Below, piece after piece: positions 46,147 to 58,436 of a DNA stretch of 64,000 bases; the stretch's first letter is position 1, and each line of letters opens with the position of its first letter. Source of the stretch: Imbricaverruca yamaguchii. Taxonomy: Eukaryota; Arthropoda; Thecostraca; Neoverrucidae. Below the pieces are notes generated by a model. That model ran no database searches. It saw nothing but the letters and a program-made list of their open reading frames with translations, and was not told the DNA's origin. The stretch spans positions 405,001-469,000 of the forward strand of contig JAOTOL010001622.1 in the NCBI GenBank assembly GCA_034440575.1, given 5' to 3'. Both the position numbers and the translations under genes were made by a program.

Positions 46147-46629
46147 AAACGGACTTTTACCCTTTGAAGGACCACAGAACAAACCGAAGGACCACACCAA
46201 CATGCCGGAGAAGAAACTGACAACTTCTGAGGTTTCTTCTAATCTTTGCCGCTCTCGGTCACCGACAGAGGTCAGGTCAGGACAAATCCGGTCAGGTACC
46301 ACATCGACATGAAAGGACGTAAGCCATAGCATATTAACTCAGGTCTAAACATCACAAAAGCAAATCATTTTCCGAATAGAGCAGTGTTATACTAATATTC
46401 TTTGCATCAAAGGAAAAGCACACGCTTCTACAAGTACCTTTGCAGTCTGACCTTCACGGTTCAAATGCCGGTGGCATCACAGTGATTCACATGCGCACGC
46501 GCACCGGCTGCCATAGCGTATCGATACAGAGCCGCTAACGGGCCGCGCACAATATGCTTACACGCCCCAGGAGCGCAAAACCGGCCGACAGTACAGCACA
46601 CTAACAAGCAAAGAGCACAGGTCCAGACC

Positions 46630-49384
46630 TTACAAACATATCTTCGCATGGTCCTTCTTGGACTTCATGACGCCGCCGGTCAGCTCTCTGTGTGCCAGCC
46701 TGGCCCTGATGAAGCCGTCTCTTCTCGCGTAGCCGTACACTGCCTTGGACGCGGCCGTCACCTCTTTGACACATCGCTCCACGTTCTGTCCGTGGACTGG
46801 CATCGAGTCTACTTCCATGGGGGTGGACTCGAAGTTCTTGATGACCGCAGCTGGCAGGTCCCGGGTGAGGATGGGCTCGGAGATCTGCTCATCATCCCAG
46901 ACAATCAGTTTCCGCAGGCCTGTGGCCTGCTTGTTGAGGTCCACCTTGCACCTGGTGCGGATGTTGACTTGTTCTTCCCCTCCTCGGCTTCCGAGCGCCT
47001 CCTTCTCCCGCACCTCCATGATCTTCTGTACGGCGAAGCAGCGGTCCTCCCGCTCCTCGCTGCACAGCAGCGTCTGCAGGAGCATCTCCGGATGCGCCCA
47101 CCAGGCGCTGGACTCCAGGTAGGAGAACACCTCCTTGACCACCTGTTCGTCCTGATCGAGAGTCAGCTGCAGCTGTTGCAGACAGATCCGTGCGCCCTCG
47201 ATCCAGTGGTTACGGATCTTGTACCTGAACCACGTGGGGTAGTACACCCCGATGATGTACTCGCAGATGAGCCGGAGGTGCCAGGCTTCCTTCTCGGCGA
47301 AGCCATGGCGGCCCACCCACATCCGGAGGAAGCGGTTGGCTGTGGTCAGCCACCTGCTATGGTTGACCGGGCCGATGTCCAGGTTGGCGAGGCGGTCGGT
47401 CACGTGCCCGGAGCGGATCGCTGCCACCATGTCGTACCCGTACCGCTGGTCGGTGGACAGGTCTGCCCTCACCTCCTCCGTCAGCTCCGGCAGGGCTGGC
47501 CCGATGGTGATCTTGCTGAACCTCTTGACTGGCAGCTCGGTGGCAGTCGCGAGGGCCTTGTCCAGGGGACCTGAAATATCGTTGAATGGGTAGTTAGTCG
47601 TCGTAAATGGATGCTTGTTAGCCATGCGGCAGTCGATAACGTTACTTAAAATATTTACAGGGACTTTGAGGGCGTACGGCTGATATGGCTATTTAGAATG
47701 CAAATGATAACAGTGCTTCAACTTGGACAAAAAAAAACATTTAAGATAAAACAAAACTAATATCAATCAGTGATACATACACAATGAGTGATACAGGACT
47801 ATATCTCCTTCAGTGATACAGATGAAAGAGCAGTGCAGTCGATGACAAAATTGTGCATTTCGGACACATTCGAATCTTGCAACACATGTTGACGTAAATG
47901 ATACAGTACTCACCAGTGAAGCCGGTGTCGCTGCTGGTTGGCCCGTCCAGGTTGATGATCAGGTGGCGGAGAGGAAGTTCGTTGAGGTGGAGACCGCACA
48001 GCAGCCAATTCAGCGACCTGCCCAGCATCTTCTCCACGAATTGGAAGACGCCGCCCCAGATGCCGCTGTTGGTGTTGGTTGAGTCGCCTCCAATATGCAT
48101 GATGGTCTTGTCGACGCCGTGTTCCCGCATCCACTGCACCAGACATTTGGCGATCTGCTCGGCGGCGGTGGCAGTCTCATCTGCCTTCGGAGGTGAGAAG
48201 TGAAAGAGCTAGCCCCGCCGGGCTCAGCTACCACCGAGTAGTGATCCTCCTTCTGGAACGAGGGGTAGAGCTGGTCACTTCCCTCCACCTGCTCATACTT
48301 CAGCGTCCAGTCCTTCCGTCCATCGAAGTACAAGCAGGCGATGTCCTTCCTCTGGCACGTCATTGCCGCCTTCTCCTGCAGCTCCCTATAGAGCGCCTCC
48401 TTCGCGCGCTGGACTTTCTTGGCGTCGATGACGTTTGAGGTGTCGTCTTTGGAAATGACTCCGTAGTCGAGCATGGCGGCGTTGGCGATAGCTGCGGTGG
48501 CGTTGCAGGACATGCCGTACCGGATTGAGGCCATGGCGACATTTCTGATGCTGGCCATGTTGCGCGTGCTGGAGCTGGTAGCGGCACTAGCAGAGTAGTT
48601 GGGGTCACGCTTGTAGCAGTCCTCGTCCTCTTCCATCTCGATCTGTTCCCCCTCCGTCAGCTCTTCCACGAATTGATTAACTTCCATGGTGGCTTTCTTC
48701 GGGTTTTCTTCTTCTTTTCTCTTCTCCGCCATCCTCTGCTTCGACTGCTCCTTCTTTTCTTTCCTCTGGTAGGCCAACACCTGCTTGCTGCTCTCCTTCT
48801 TGTCCACACGACCTATCATGCATGAAGATTTTTCCCCAATCTTTTGCCTCTGGACCATCATGAAAGAAACTTCCAACGCAGAGATTTTCTGCTCCCTGGG
48901 GCAAGTGCAGGTGATGTGGCAGGGCGGAAGCCCGACGTTGCTGGGGATGGGGCAGCCGGGGCAGTTGGCCTCTTGGCAGGGGAGGATTGGGCAGCGGCAC
49001 TTCGTGACGTCAAAAAGTCTGTCCAGCTGCTCCTCCATCTTACTGATCTGCTTCTCTGAGGTCTCTGAGGTGCTTCCTGGCTATTCTGCTGGCTTTCTCC
49101 CACAGCTCGAGCAGTCTCTCCACGATCGTCTTGTCTGCCGCAATGACGGGAGGCTGGAACTTGAAGTTAGCACTGGCCCACCTCTGCTTGATTTGGATGA
49201 CGATTTCCTGAAAGAATTCGCGGCTGGCGTAGTGGTACTTGGGGTTCATCTCTCTCAGGTAGATGCCGTACCTAAGGCAGTCCCGGAGGGTGGGCAGCTC
49301 GGTCAGACACATCTCCTTCCCCGTCCCCAAGTACTCCGTCAACCTTGTGCTGCACTCAGAGCGAGTTCTCTTGCGAGCCGCCAT
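46630..49384 (-). pseudogene. Transposase-like gene of the 4.13-kb transposon, two frame breaks
   Basis: Starts at 49384 (MAARKRTRSECS, then ELPTLRDCLRYGIYLRE). After a one-base shift near 49050 it continues as a Cys-rich, zinc-binding-like block (CRCPILPCQEANCPGC, CHITCTCP), a Lys/Glu coiled-coil-like stretch, an acidic stretch and LYFDGRKDWTLKYEQ. A second one-base shift near 48210 restores the first frame: KTIMHIGGDSTNTNSG, LLCGLHLNELPLRHL. An intron 47913-47571 (TG|GTGAGT to TTTCAG|GT) follows, then GPLDKAL, NHSRWLTTANRFLRMWV, WAHPEMLLQTLL, ERCVKEVTAAS and GFIRARLAHREL. The Asp of FDGRKD and of GGDSTN and the Glu of CVKEV could form a DDE triad; that is inference. I know this architecture only from uncharacterised invertebrate proteins. 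Confidence 0.75.
47571..47913 (-). other. Intron in the transposase-like gene
   Basis: 343 bp, donor CACTG|GTGAGT and acceptor ATATTTCAG|GT. The splice joins FTG to PLDKAL, the join expected from the family. An apparent start at 47625 (MANKHPF) is therefore intronic. Confidence 0.8.
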
Positions 49385-49570
49385 TTCTTGCGGCTTGGCC
49401 GGTGATCACTCACAGCACAGCAGCTTTACGACAAAGTAGGCGGTCATTAGATCTGAAAGCAGGCACACCATTAGATTTGAGAAGCATCAGAGGGCCATCA
49501 GATTTATTTCCGGTGCCTGAAACCCTAATATGTTTAACATGCGGCCCCCACAAACGAAAACATATGCATG

Positions 49571-49922
49571 TTTTGGCCTAATTCTGGTCATTGACCTGAC
49601 CTGGGAGGTCACCAGTTGACCCCAAGCCTCAAAACTGGGTACCGTCGTGTTCCTTTGATGACGGGCAACATGCTCGTTTTTGTTTGGCAGCTATAACTTG
49701 ATTAGGAGAGAAACGGTGACGGTGTAAAAACCTCCAACCAACCCTCGCCTGGGGCGTTGGAGACAAAATTTGCAGACATCACAAGATCCTCGTTTCTATA
49801 GATTTGAAACTCAAATTTTTGGGAATGTTTGTTTTTATTTTACATGACTACATAGCAAGGCACAAAAAAATAACCCCGCCGAGATCCAAATCTTAATCTG
49901 ACGAACGACGACATGGCCTAAT
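49571..49922 (-). repeat. Right terminal inverted repeat of the 4.13-kb transposon
   Basis: Inverted partner of the left repeat. It lies 5' of the transposase gene, so it probably carries its promoter. Confidence 0.92.
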
Positions 49923-50781
49923 GATATGCGTGCCTTACCGGATGTCACAGTGAAATTTCGAGATCATCATCTACCCACCATTTCGGAATGCAAAAATCTC
50001 GGTATTATTTGCGATCGCTCTTTCAGCTGGGACTCGCACGTCTCAGAATTGACTCGGCGTTGTTTCGGAGTTCTGGGTGGTCTGTCGCATCTGAGGGGGG
50101 GCACCTTCCACCTGCCGTCATCTCCGCGCTGGTCAATGCTCTGATCTTCTCACAGATCCGCTACTGTATTTCTGTGTATGGTAACGGAGCCAAAAAGAAC
50201 CTATCTCGCATTCAAAAAATTATAAACTACTCGGCTAAGGTAATTTTCGGCCGCAAAAAGTTTGACCACGTTTCGGATCTGCTGAGGAGGCTGGGCTGGC
50301 TCAGCGCGGAGAACCTGGCGAGTTATCACACCCTTCGCCTCATACACAAGGTGCGTCTCCATGGTGAGCCAGAGTCACTGGCTCACGATCTCACCACCAT
50401 GGCGGAGATTCGTGACCGGACCACCCGTCAAGACCACAACTTGTATGTCCCCCGGTCCCGCACCGAGATGGGGAAGAGACGCTTTAGCTCCAGAGCGCCA
50501 CACATGTACAACTCACTGCCACCTGAGCTGACGCGATTTCCCGTGTCGATCTTTGGTCGCCACCTACGGGAATATCTACGTAACGTGCCGCCCGCGCCGG
50601 ACTGATAGACTGCTCGACTTGCTGTTATTTTATATATATATTTTTTTTTTATAGTTTAACTTGTCTGTGATTTTTACCCTCTTTTTTACCTTTTGTGCTG
50701 TGTTGTTTTATCTATTTGACGCGATGTCGTAATAGCCACAAGTCAATTGTGGATGACGTCAATAAAGTCTGTCTGTCTGAC
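49923..50781 (+). mobile_element. 5'-truncated LINE, reverse-transcriptase 3' end and tail
   Basis: The frame from 49926 gives KNLGIICDRSFSWDSHVSEL. After a shift at the G run near 50095 the next gives ALIFSQIRYCISVYGNGAKK, LARRLGWL-type motifs and YNSLPPELTRFPVSIFGRHL, ending at 50605. This is the thumb and C-terminal region of a CR1/jockey-like RT. The 3' end is AATAAAGTCTGTCTGTCTGA, a short (TCTG)n tail. It begins at the transposon's right edge. Confidence 0.8.
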
Positions 50782-50784
50782 TGC

Positions 50785-51370
50785 CTTCTGGAATCTCGCT
50801 TTTGGATAAAGTAAGAAGCTCAGCTGATTGTTTTTTGTGTTGAAATTCGCACGCGAAGCGCAGAGAAAATATAAATTTCTGATTTGAACTGGATTTCTAT
50901 GGATAATATTGCATTATCCATAGTTTGGTATACTGTTATAAGAACACACCATGCTTATCAATGTTTGAGAGTCTCAAGAAAGTCAGATTACGAAGTTCAA
51001 CGTGTTTATCAACAGCATTGTGGGATTTAGAATTAAGAGCAAGCAAAATTTTGTCAAAATTACAATATGCCCACTGTAAAAGCTTCCTATTCTCAAAGTT
51101 TATTGGAGAGATCGGGATGACGTTGCCCGCCTTCACGGGGCTACTTCGCACTAGAGGTGCGAAACAAAGGGAAGAACACTTGGGGATGTACCCTCATCAA
51201 TGGAAGGGTGGCAACTCTCTGACCGGGAAAAACCACCTACGATAGGCTGCAATGCACCATGTCCCCCACCCGCTTAGCATATTTTTTAAGCAAAGGATAT
51301 CTATCAGAGGAATAGGTACCGTATTTTGAGGAACGAGTAGCCTAGATGCAAGTTGCTCGTCTCACAATCG
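50785..51370. other. Unannotated stretch
   Basis: Nothing recognised. Confidence 0.3.
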
Positions 51371-51374
51371 AAAG

Positions 51375-52119
51375 GCGTCGCACGAAACCGGAAGATATGA
51401 CATCGGAAAATGCACTACGAATATGACTAGAAACCACTCCGAGCATTATAGGATTTCAAAATGTGATGTCAACAGAGGGTATATGTGGTTACGATTTACG
51501 TCAAAGTGTATGCTTTGGGGAGTTTATTTTCTAGATTTTAAATACAAAACTTGCTTGTAATCAGGAAAGGACGACGAAATGAACCGTGGTCCCAACATTC
51601 TCACGCACGCAAAAATCAAACACTATTTATAATTTCCAAACTTGGAAATTTTCGGCTTTATTCACTTTGTTCGTGTGCAATTGTTGGAATACACCGAGAG
51701 ACTTTGTTTTGAGTATACTTAGCCCCATGGAAATTGCTTACATTAACAAGAATATTCGACTTGTATCCCTAATAGGTGAATTTGCAACAAAAGTAAGTCA
51801 GCAAAAACGCAAAATTTCACAAATTTCCTCTGGGGCGCTTTGTTCCATCTCTAAAAGTAAGCAAGCGCCGAAAGTTTCATTCAAACATCTTCACCCGTTT
51901 AAGCGCGACGACTGCTTTACTATTTTTGGATGCGACCTCACTTGACCTTAATTAACTCAGGGACAGTCAATGACCTGAGCTCAAAATTTTCACGATACAT
52001 GTCACATTGATGTAGGAACAGGTGTGCGAATATTCGGCCAGCTGTTGCGCGCTGTTTTGTTTTTACTATCCGCGGAAAACCTAATGGGGTGTAAAAAGAT
52101 CCCCCGAGACTGTGCGGAC
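51375..52119 (+). mobile_element. Diverged TTAA-type MITE relative, copy 4
   Basis: Recognisable through GTCGCACGAAACCGGAAGA, GGAAAGGACGACGAAATGAAC, AAGTAAGCAAGCGCCGAAAG, GACCTCACTTGACCTT and the end CCCCCGAGACTGTGCGGA. Both TTAA edges have decayed. The oldest copy of the four. Confidence 0.6.
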
Positions 52120-53260
52120 TAAGATGGAAGCCCGCACAATCTTTTAAAGCGTACTCGTCTAAATATTTCTGTAGGGCCAAGATGTTCTCACCCAAAGCTG
52201 TGCTAATGTTTAGTTACAACGTGTGGCCCATACTGTCTTAACTCCTAACCTTCAAGCCGTAGTCCGATCCCATCGCATTAGAATGGTAAAAACCATATCT
52301 AACCGAAGCGCCAATCCCTTTGCATCTGACAATACTTCAGACGGAGTTTGAAAACCGAGGACGTAAAAAATATTATCGGTATTCACTTCATGTTCTTGGT
52401 TGTCAGGTGTGTAAACAGAAAATTTGCTCTACACACACACGCACACACACACACAAACACACACACGCACACCTACACGCACACGCATACGCACACGCAC
52501 ACGTACACGCACACGCACACGCACAAGCACATTAAAATTGACGGTTTTGTGCTTTTGCTCGGCAGCGATATTATCGGCACTCAAATAATGCAAGTGCGCG
52601 CGGTGTTGATGCTGACCGAATTCGTTGGCGTCTTTGCGGCATGATAGCCATCAACTTCGCCATATGAGCTGTCATCCGCAACACACAGATTGCACGGTTC
52701 GCGGCATGCAATAGCACGCATTAACACGGATTCCTGCACTAGCATTAGAATGCATTAGCCCCGTCGATCACAGACGCGGTTGCCAACAACAGTGGTGCTT
52801 TGGGTGGAGGCCGGTTCGGCGGGGGTTGTCGAGCCACTACGGACGCTCGACCCCGGTGTGTCGCACGTCCCTCAGCGTGTCGCACGTCCCCCCGGCGTGT
52901 CGCACCTCACGGCTGGCACGGGCGGAGGGGGCGTCGGTGAGTACCTCTGTTGTGCGGAACGTTCGTGGACGGTGCCATTTGTGAGCGGAGTTGCAAAAAC
53001 CGCCGGCCACCGGCGTAGGAGGCATAAGTGTAGGAGAGTGGAATGAACCTCGGAAGGAAAAAAACGTTTTTTTATTTTAAAAAAACTATGTGACCAATAT
53101 TCCACACAGCAGCAGCTTTCATGCACGTCGAACACTACAAAGCGGACGTTGTTCATCGTGCATGCTGTTTTTGGCTTTGCATGTGACTGAAAAAATGTTC
53201 ACATTTAATGTAGCAGAAATGGGAATATGTGAATGGTAGTAGGTAAATATGACGTCTTGC
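52120..53260. other. Unannotated stretch
   Basis: A (CA)n microsatellite lies at 52432-52532. Three tandem copies of a roughly 22-bp unit around GCGTGTCGCACGTCCC lie at 52850-52910. An 88-codon GC-rich frame at 52780 has no recognisable domain. Confidence 0.35.
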
Positions 53261-53261
53261 T

Positions 53262-53382
53262 GCTTCATCGTGCAGCGCCTCCAACATCTCGCGCTGGTTG
53301 GTCGCGGATGAGCTCGGCAATCCCGCCGGTTGGAGAGATTCGAACCCACGACCTTGCGACACTGAGCTACTGCGCCCCCAGC
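53262..53382 (-). mobile_element. tRNA-derived SINE, family C
   Basis: The minus strand reads GGGGGCGCAGTAGCTCAGTG, then GGTCGTGGGTTCGAATCTC. A and B boxes are present, but the anticodon arm between them is missing. A tRNA-unrelated body follows (GATGTTGGAGGCGCTGCACG). Confidence 0.65.
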
Positions 53383-53384
53383 AA

Positions 53385-54278
53385 CGTGGATTGAAGGATG
53401 CTTTCTAGTTTCTCTAGCATGAGGCACAAGTGCTGGGAACGGGAGCAGCGGATTAGGGGACAACGAGGGCAGCTGCCACCCCATCCCATGACAATTTATT
53501 GGGGAAAATGTACCCAAAGGATACACATTTTCCTTCCCCATTTCGAAGAATCAGGGGTGCAACTATGCTTTTCTTAAACAGGGCCAGATCTCCAGAGTGT
53601 CTGGTATTGCATGGTGAAAATATTACAAAATGTATTATATCCTACAGTGCACTTTTGGTTGCTCGGGAGAAGGGGCCCTCGGCCCCCTTGGTTGCCCCTC
53701 TGCGAATAACCAATTCCTGAAGCATGTTCTGCGGGTATGGTGCACGATGCTTCGGAAAATTGTTTGTCACCGCACGATTTGTTCCCAACTCATTACAAGT
53801 TTAAAGCTGTATTAATTTCGGGGAACATTTTGCATTTAAATTATGGAAATTTACCAATAATGGATAGAAGGTTTAAGGATAGACACGAAGGACAAATGCT
53901 TCCAAGCGCATACCTAAGCCAGAATGGATATGTAGGAATAGGTAGCAATATAGCGTAAACCATACAGATGTATGTTTCTGTCCTACGTTGTATTATATGT
54001 TGTTTAATACCCTACTCTTAACAGGGTTGTGAAGTGACACTGCTGACTGAATTGAACGCTTCGGTTTGCTGTCCCGTTTTCGATGGGATAAGGAGTTAGG
54101 CAACAGTGTTTTGTAACTCATTAGCCCGGCTAAAGCATCCCTCTATCTGACTTTGTATAGCACTGATGCCTACTTCTTCTTCGGTGAAGGTAAAGTGAGC
54201 ACTCGAAATAGAATATATGATAATTTTAAGTTGAAAATTAGGCAGATGTGGCATGTCTTTGTTTGTTGATGTATGATA
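53385..54278. other. Unannotated stretch
   Basis: Nothing recognised. Confidence 0.3.
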
Positions 54279-54459
<181 letters not shown>

Positions 54460-55450
54460 ATGTTGGTGAAGTTCACTTAATACTCCACATCAAATTTCAA
54501 TATGAAGTGTATACCAGGAGAGAGTGGGGAAGGGCGACCAGGGTAGTGAAGACGGCCACACCAATGCAGCCCTAGCTAGCCGTGCCACTAACTGGGAATT
54601 TGGAAGTCAGCTTGCAGCAGCAGTCTCTCTGTTTTGATGCTGGCACTATAAAGTATGCTGAGTAGTTTGTGCGCCATTTTTAGTTAAAAATAAAGCGGCC
54701 CTGGAATTTGACGTTTTTTGTGTGATAATTTACGTATGCCACTGTACGCATAAGATTGGACCTATATAGCTGATTTTCTACCTGCATATACTTCAAATAC
54801 TTCTATTACATCAGGCATGCTCGATCAGATTTCCTTCAATTTAGTATTCTGTGGATTGTCGTTGCACATGACAGCTTTATGTGAGTAATACGATTTGACC
54901 ATTGACCATTGACCACTGACTCCATGTATTGAGTGCCGCCCCAAAGACTCTCATGCTTGTCCACCCATATCACGAACAACATATATCTTCTCTTCGTCTG
55001 AACACCATATTTTTATTCATAGCAGATCATATTACATTGAAAATAAATCATATTTTACCTCAGTATTACATGTTTAGCGTATCTATTCCTTAACCTGTGA
55101 ACCTGTTCAGAAAAAATGTTCATATCGCTTCTGGAAGTTATGCAGCCCTTGGTCACCCGACGGACAGTCGCTGGCTGTATCAGAAACAGTACATTGGTTC
55201 GAAAAAATTAATCCTGTGCAGATCCGAAAGCACCCAAAACGTGTAGCCGTCTTTGCTTATCCGTTGGGGTAAGGCAGGTTTTAAGGCTTCCGGAAAAATC
55301 ATGCAGTATCATAATCAAAATAGATAAACAGTTTTGCCATAGACAGATGCTAGGAAGATATTGTTTATATGCACCGGCGCAAGTACAAGATCCCTAGACT
55401 TCTGTTGGCAAGATCGTTTCGCCTGACAGTGAGAATCTAGTCAGAGATGA
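54460..55450. other. Unannotated AT-rich stretch
   Basis: Nothing recognised. Confidence 0.3.
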
Positions 55451-55467
55451 AAAAGCCTGCTAGTTGG

Positions 55468-55520
55468 TTAGTTATTTGGGTTTTAGGGCGCATCAAATGC
55501 AGTGGTTATACAGCACCCAT
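55468..55520 (+). mobile_element. Short 53-bp dispersed element, copy g, with 14-bp target duplication
   Basis: Contains TTATTTGGGTTTTAGGGCGC and GGTTATACAGCACCCAT. Perfect duplication AGCCTGCTAGTTGG at 55454-55467 and 55521-55534. Confidence 0.92.
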
Positions 55521-55979
55521 AGCCTGCTAGTTGGCTACGAGCGTATGTGACAGATATTGGAGAAGTGCTCTCAGCTGTTGTGACAACTTACGGTCAGTGG
55601 CGGATCGAAGGGAAACAACGGGGCTCTACCTCCCCCAAAGAGGCCGATTTTTGCCGACCTTGTGCACTAAAACGGCAAGATCTGAAATCTGAAAACACCT
55701 TACGGGACATATATTGTCTGCGAAATCACATCTTGAATCCTGTTCTTTCCGTAAATCACCTGCACGTGCTCGGAAGTACGAAATGTTGCGAATCAGCAAT
55801 GCTGATGTAAGTTTGCAGTGTTTCATAACACAGCTGTCGCCTCGCTGCAGACACGTCACACATGTGGCTCGGCTGCATGGTGCACGGGTGTCACAATACC
55901 ATGATGACACGGCATCCGCCGACCGGCCCCTACAGCCCGACACCGGAGACGACAAAGCCAAGCATGTGGTCCATACATA

Positions 55980-56290
55980 GGCGCACCGGAGGGGGGCCCA
56001 GCCCCCCCATGAGACCAAAGTGCCCTTTTGGCCAAAAGTGCCCTTTTTACCGAAAAGTGCCCTCTTGGCCGGAATGTCCCCAATTTAGCCCAAAAACCAC
56101 CTGCCTTATGTGCCTCGCCTGTGACAAAGGTTCCCTTTGGCCCAAAACTGCTCTTTTGGCCAAACGTTTTTCACGCCCCACTCCCCGGTCAGCAGACCTT
56201 CCAGTGTGCCCCGGGCCGCAAAGTGCCCTTTTGGAGCCGGTCAGGTGCCCTTTTGGAGCCGGCCAGGTGCCCTTTTTGGTCCGCCCCCAT
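55980..56290 (+). repeat. Degenerate repeat of AAAGTGCCCTTTTGGCC
   Basis: About ten loose copies of an unusually self-complementary unit (AAAAGTGCCCTTTTGGCC), following a GGGGGGCCCAGCCCCCC palindrome at about 55992-56008. Confidence 0.7.
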
Positions 56291-58430
56291 GGAAAAATCC
56301 TGGGTGCGCGCCTGGGTCCATACCGAGATGGGAGGCGTCAATCTGCCGAGGTCGGCGGCGACAGCTGCCGGCCGAAAGACTGCGATCCGCCCGGAGCCCG
56401 GGTCGCACGACTCACGGCAACAGCCACTGTTCAGGCTGCCATGGTGATTAGGCTGCCAAACGCATTCGAAAGAGGATTCAAAGTTGACTACATTCTAGAT
56501 TCTAGATAGCTCATGGAAAGTATTCTGGATCACAATATTTTCTATGCAGCAGAACTTGTGACGTTAACCCAGTGTTAGTCCTGGCACCGATGTAAGTTAT
56601 GACATCTGACACACCGCTATTTACGTTGGTGTAGTGATGTAAATTGAAAATAATTACATTGGTATAATTTCACATGATGGTGTTCATTCGATTTTCAGAA
56701 AATCGGTGTCAATACCATGCTTATTTGCATGATTAAGATCACGTGACCGCAATTTCGGTCAGAAATGCTTATTTTTCTGCTGGAGATCAAGCTAGTGTCA
56801 GCAAAGTCAATACTTTCAGTTCAATAATATGTATTAAAGAATGATGTAAATTTCACAAAAACGCCGAACCTAACTTAGCCTATATCTTGGTCTATTCTCT
56901 CTATTTGTTCATAAAAAATTAAGTCGAACTTTTGTGTTCAATGATTTCAAAACTTCAGGACACCGAACCTAGCCTAGCCCATCCCAGTCTAACTTTTTTA
57001 GAGGAGAAAAGTCCAATTGTTGGTGTAAAATGAAATAGATGTCAATTTCCAAAGTAGAGAATGACCTAAATTATCCTAGCCTCTTTTTTACAGCAACAAT
57101 GTTTGTGTGACATATTTATCGTGATAAATTTAAGCTGCAAGAATGCCTGTGAATTCATGAATGCATGTATCATTACAATATTGGGTATGCTGTAATCAGG
57201 CACAATAGTTAATAATTGGACTTTGTTTGGTATATAGGCATCAGCCCAGAACACGGGACAAATTCATGCCACCTAGTATTTATTTTTTTAAAGCCAATTA
57301 GCCAAGTTATAGCATTTCTTTTTCTCACAATCGCATTGATGAGGTGATGAAGCTGGCTGTTCGCATAGTAGACACCAAAGCTTGTTTTGCTGTTGCTCCA
57401 TTTGCATCAAGATTTGGGATGCTTCAAGCATTTGCTCCCTGTAACTGCTGCAGCTGTCACGGAGCTGTCAGCTGTCAACTGTTGCTTAGGCCAGTGGAGA
57501 GATGCAAAGTTGTAAGCACATCCAACTGGAAATGACAACGAAAAATATGTTCAGCCTCCTTACTGTGATCAGCAGTCATAAAGGAGCTGCCATGAAATGG
57601 TGATAACTGACAGCATCACTCATATGTGCACTCTTTTCACCCTTTCCACATACCATGAAGGCTATGCTAGATATTAACAGGATGGACAGCGATGAACTCC
57701 TAAAAAGTGACGTGGTAGGGAACTTCTTTCCAGCTTCATGCTGTTTTAGGTATACTGTAGAGTGTTCCATGGTTTGGGTATGCTGCATGTGATAACTTGC
57801 ATCGCTTTGCAGCAATGATGGTATCTTGGGTTAATACTTAATCACTGATATTACTGTGGATGCATGACAATAATCTGCATCAAGTGTGATTATGTCACTT
57901 TTGAAACACATTGATCAGTTTTGTGTTGCCCCACTGGACTGATGGTTCCATGCACCAGATACGCTTTGTGCAATTATGATATAATAATGTTTTTCACTGT
58001 CGACTACTCTAATTCTTGTGCATTGCATGCCACTGTGAAATTGAATAATTTAAACAGTAATGAGAGTTTGTCGAGAATGATGTAAACGGAGTTCATGTAC
58101 ATAGTCCACGGGAACTCACGCCATGCTTGGCCGAACATCTATACAATGATGCTGTCTCCGCACACCAGTAGCTATCATAATACTGCATTGCACTATCCAT
58201 AAACCTGTTGACCGTACACCGTATCGCTGATCCACCGGAACAGAAAAGATAATTGTTTGCCACTGCTTGAAGACAAAAATAAATGCCATTTCATGCTGCT
58301 TGTGACAACGGCCGCTTCACCATGTGACAGCCGGACGTTGTCCGATATTTTGCAGGTGACAGGTTGGATACTTATTAACCTCTGAGTCTAGTGTTTGTCT
58401 TGCTCCGTGACAACTGGCTCGCAAATCCAG
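56291..58430. other. Unannotated stretch
   Basis: AT-rich after 56500. Nothing recognised. Confidence 0.3.
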
Positions 58431-58436
58431 CAGCAG

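Larger units (their letters stand above)
45796..49922 (-). mobile_element. 4.13-kb DNA transposon with ~350-bp terminal inverted repeats
   Basis: The left TIR is 45796-46146 and the right TIR 49571-49922. They are near-identical over about 350 bp, with only a handful of differences (for example GTAGTAATG against GTAGTCATG), and both start ATTAGGCCATGTCGTCG. Between them is one minus-strand gene for a transposase-like protein and little else. I cannot separate a TA, AT or longer target duplication, because the outer bases are palindromic. High TIR identity argues for a recent insertion. Its flanks are fragments of two different LINEs. The superfamily is unassigned. Confidence 0.88.

Noticed and set aside
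47571..47625. Start codon MANKHPF for the 331-codon frame
   Set aside because: It lies in an intron: a consensus acceptor at 47571 and donor at 47913 join the conserved blocks.
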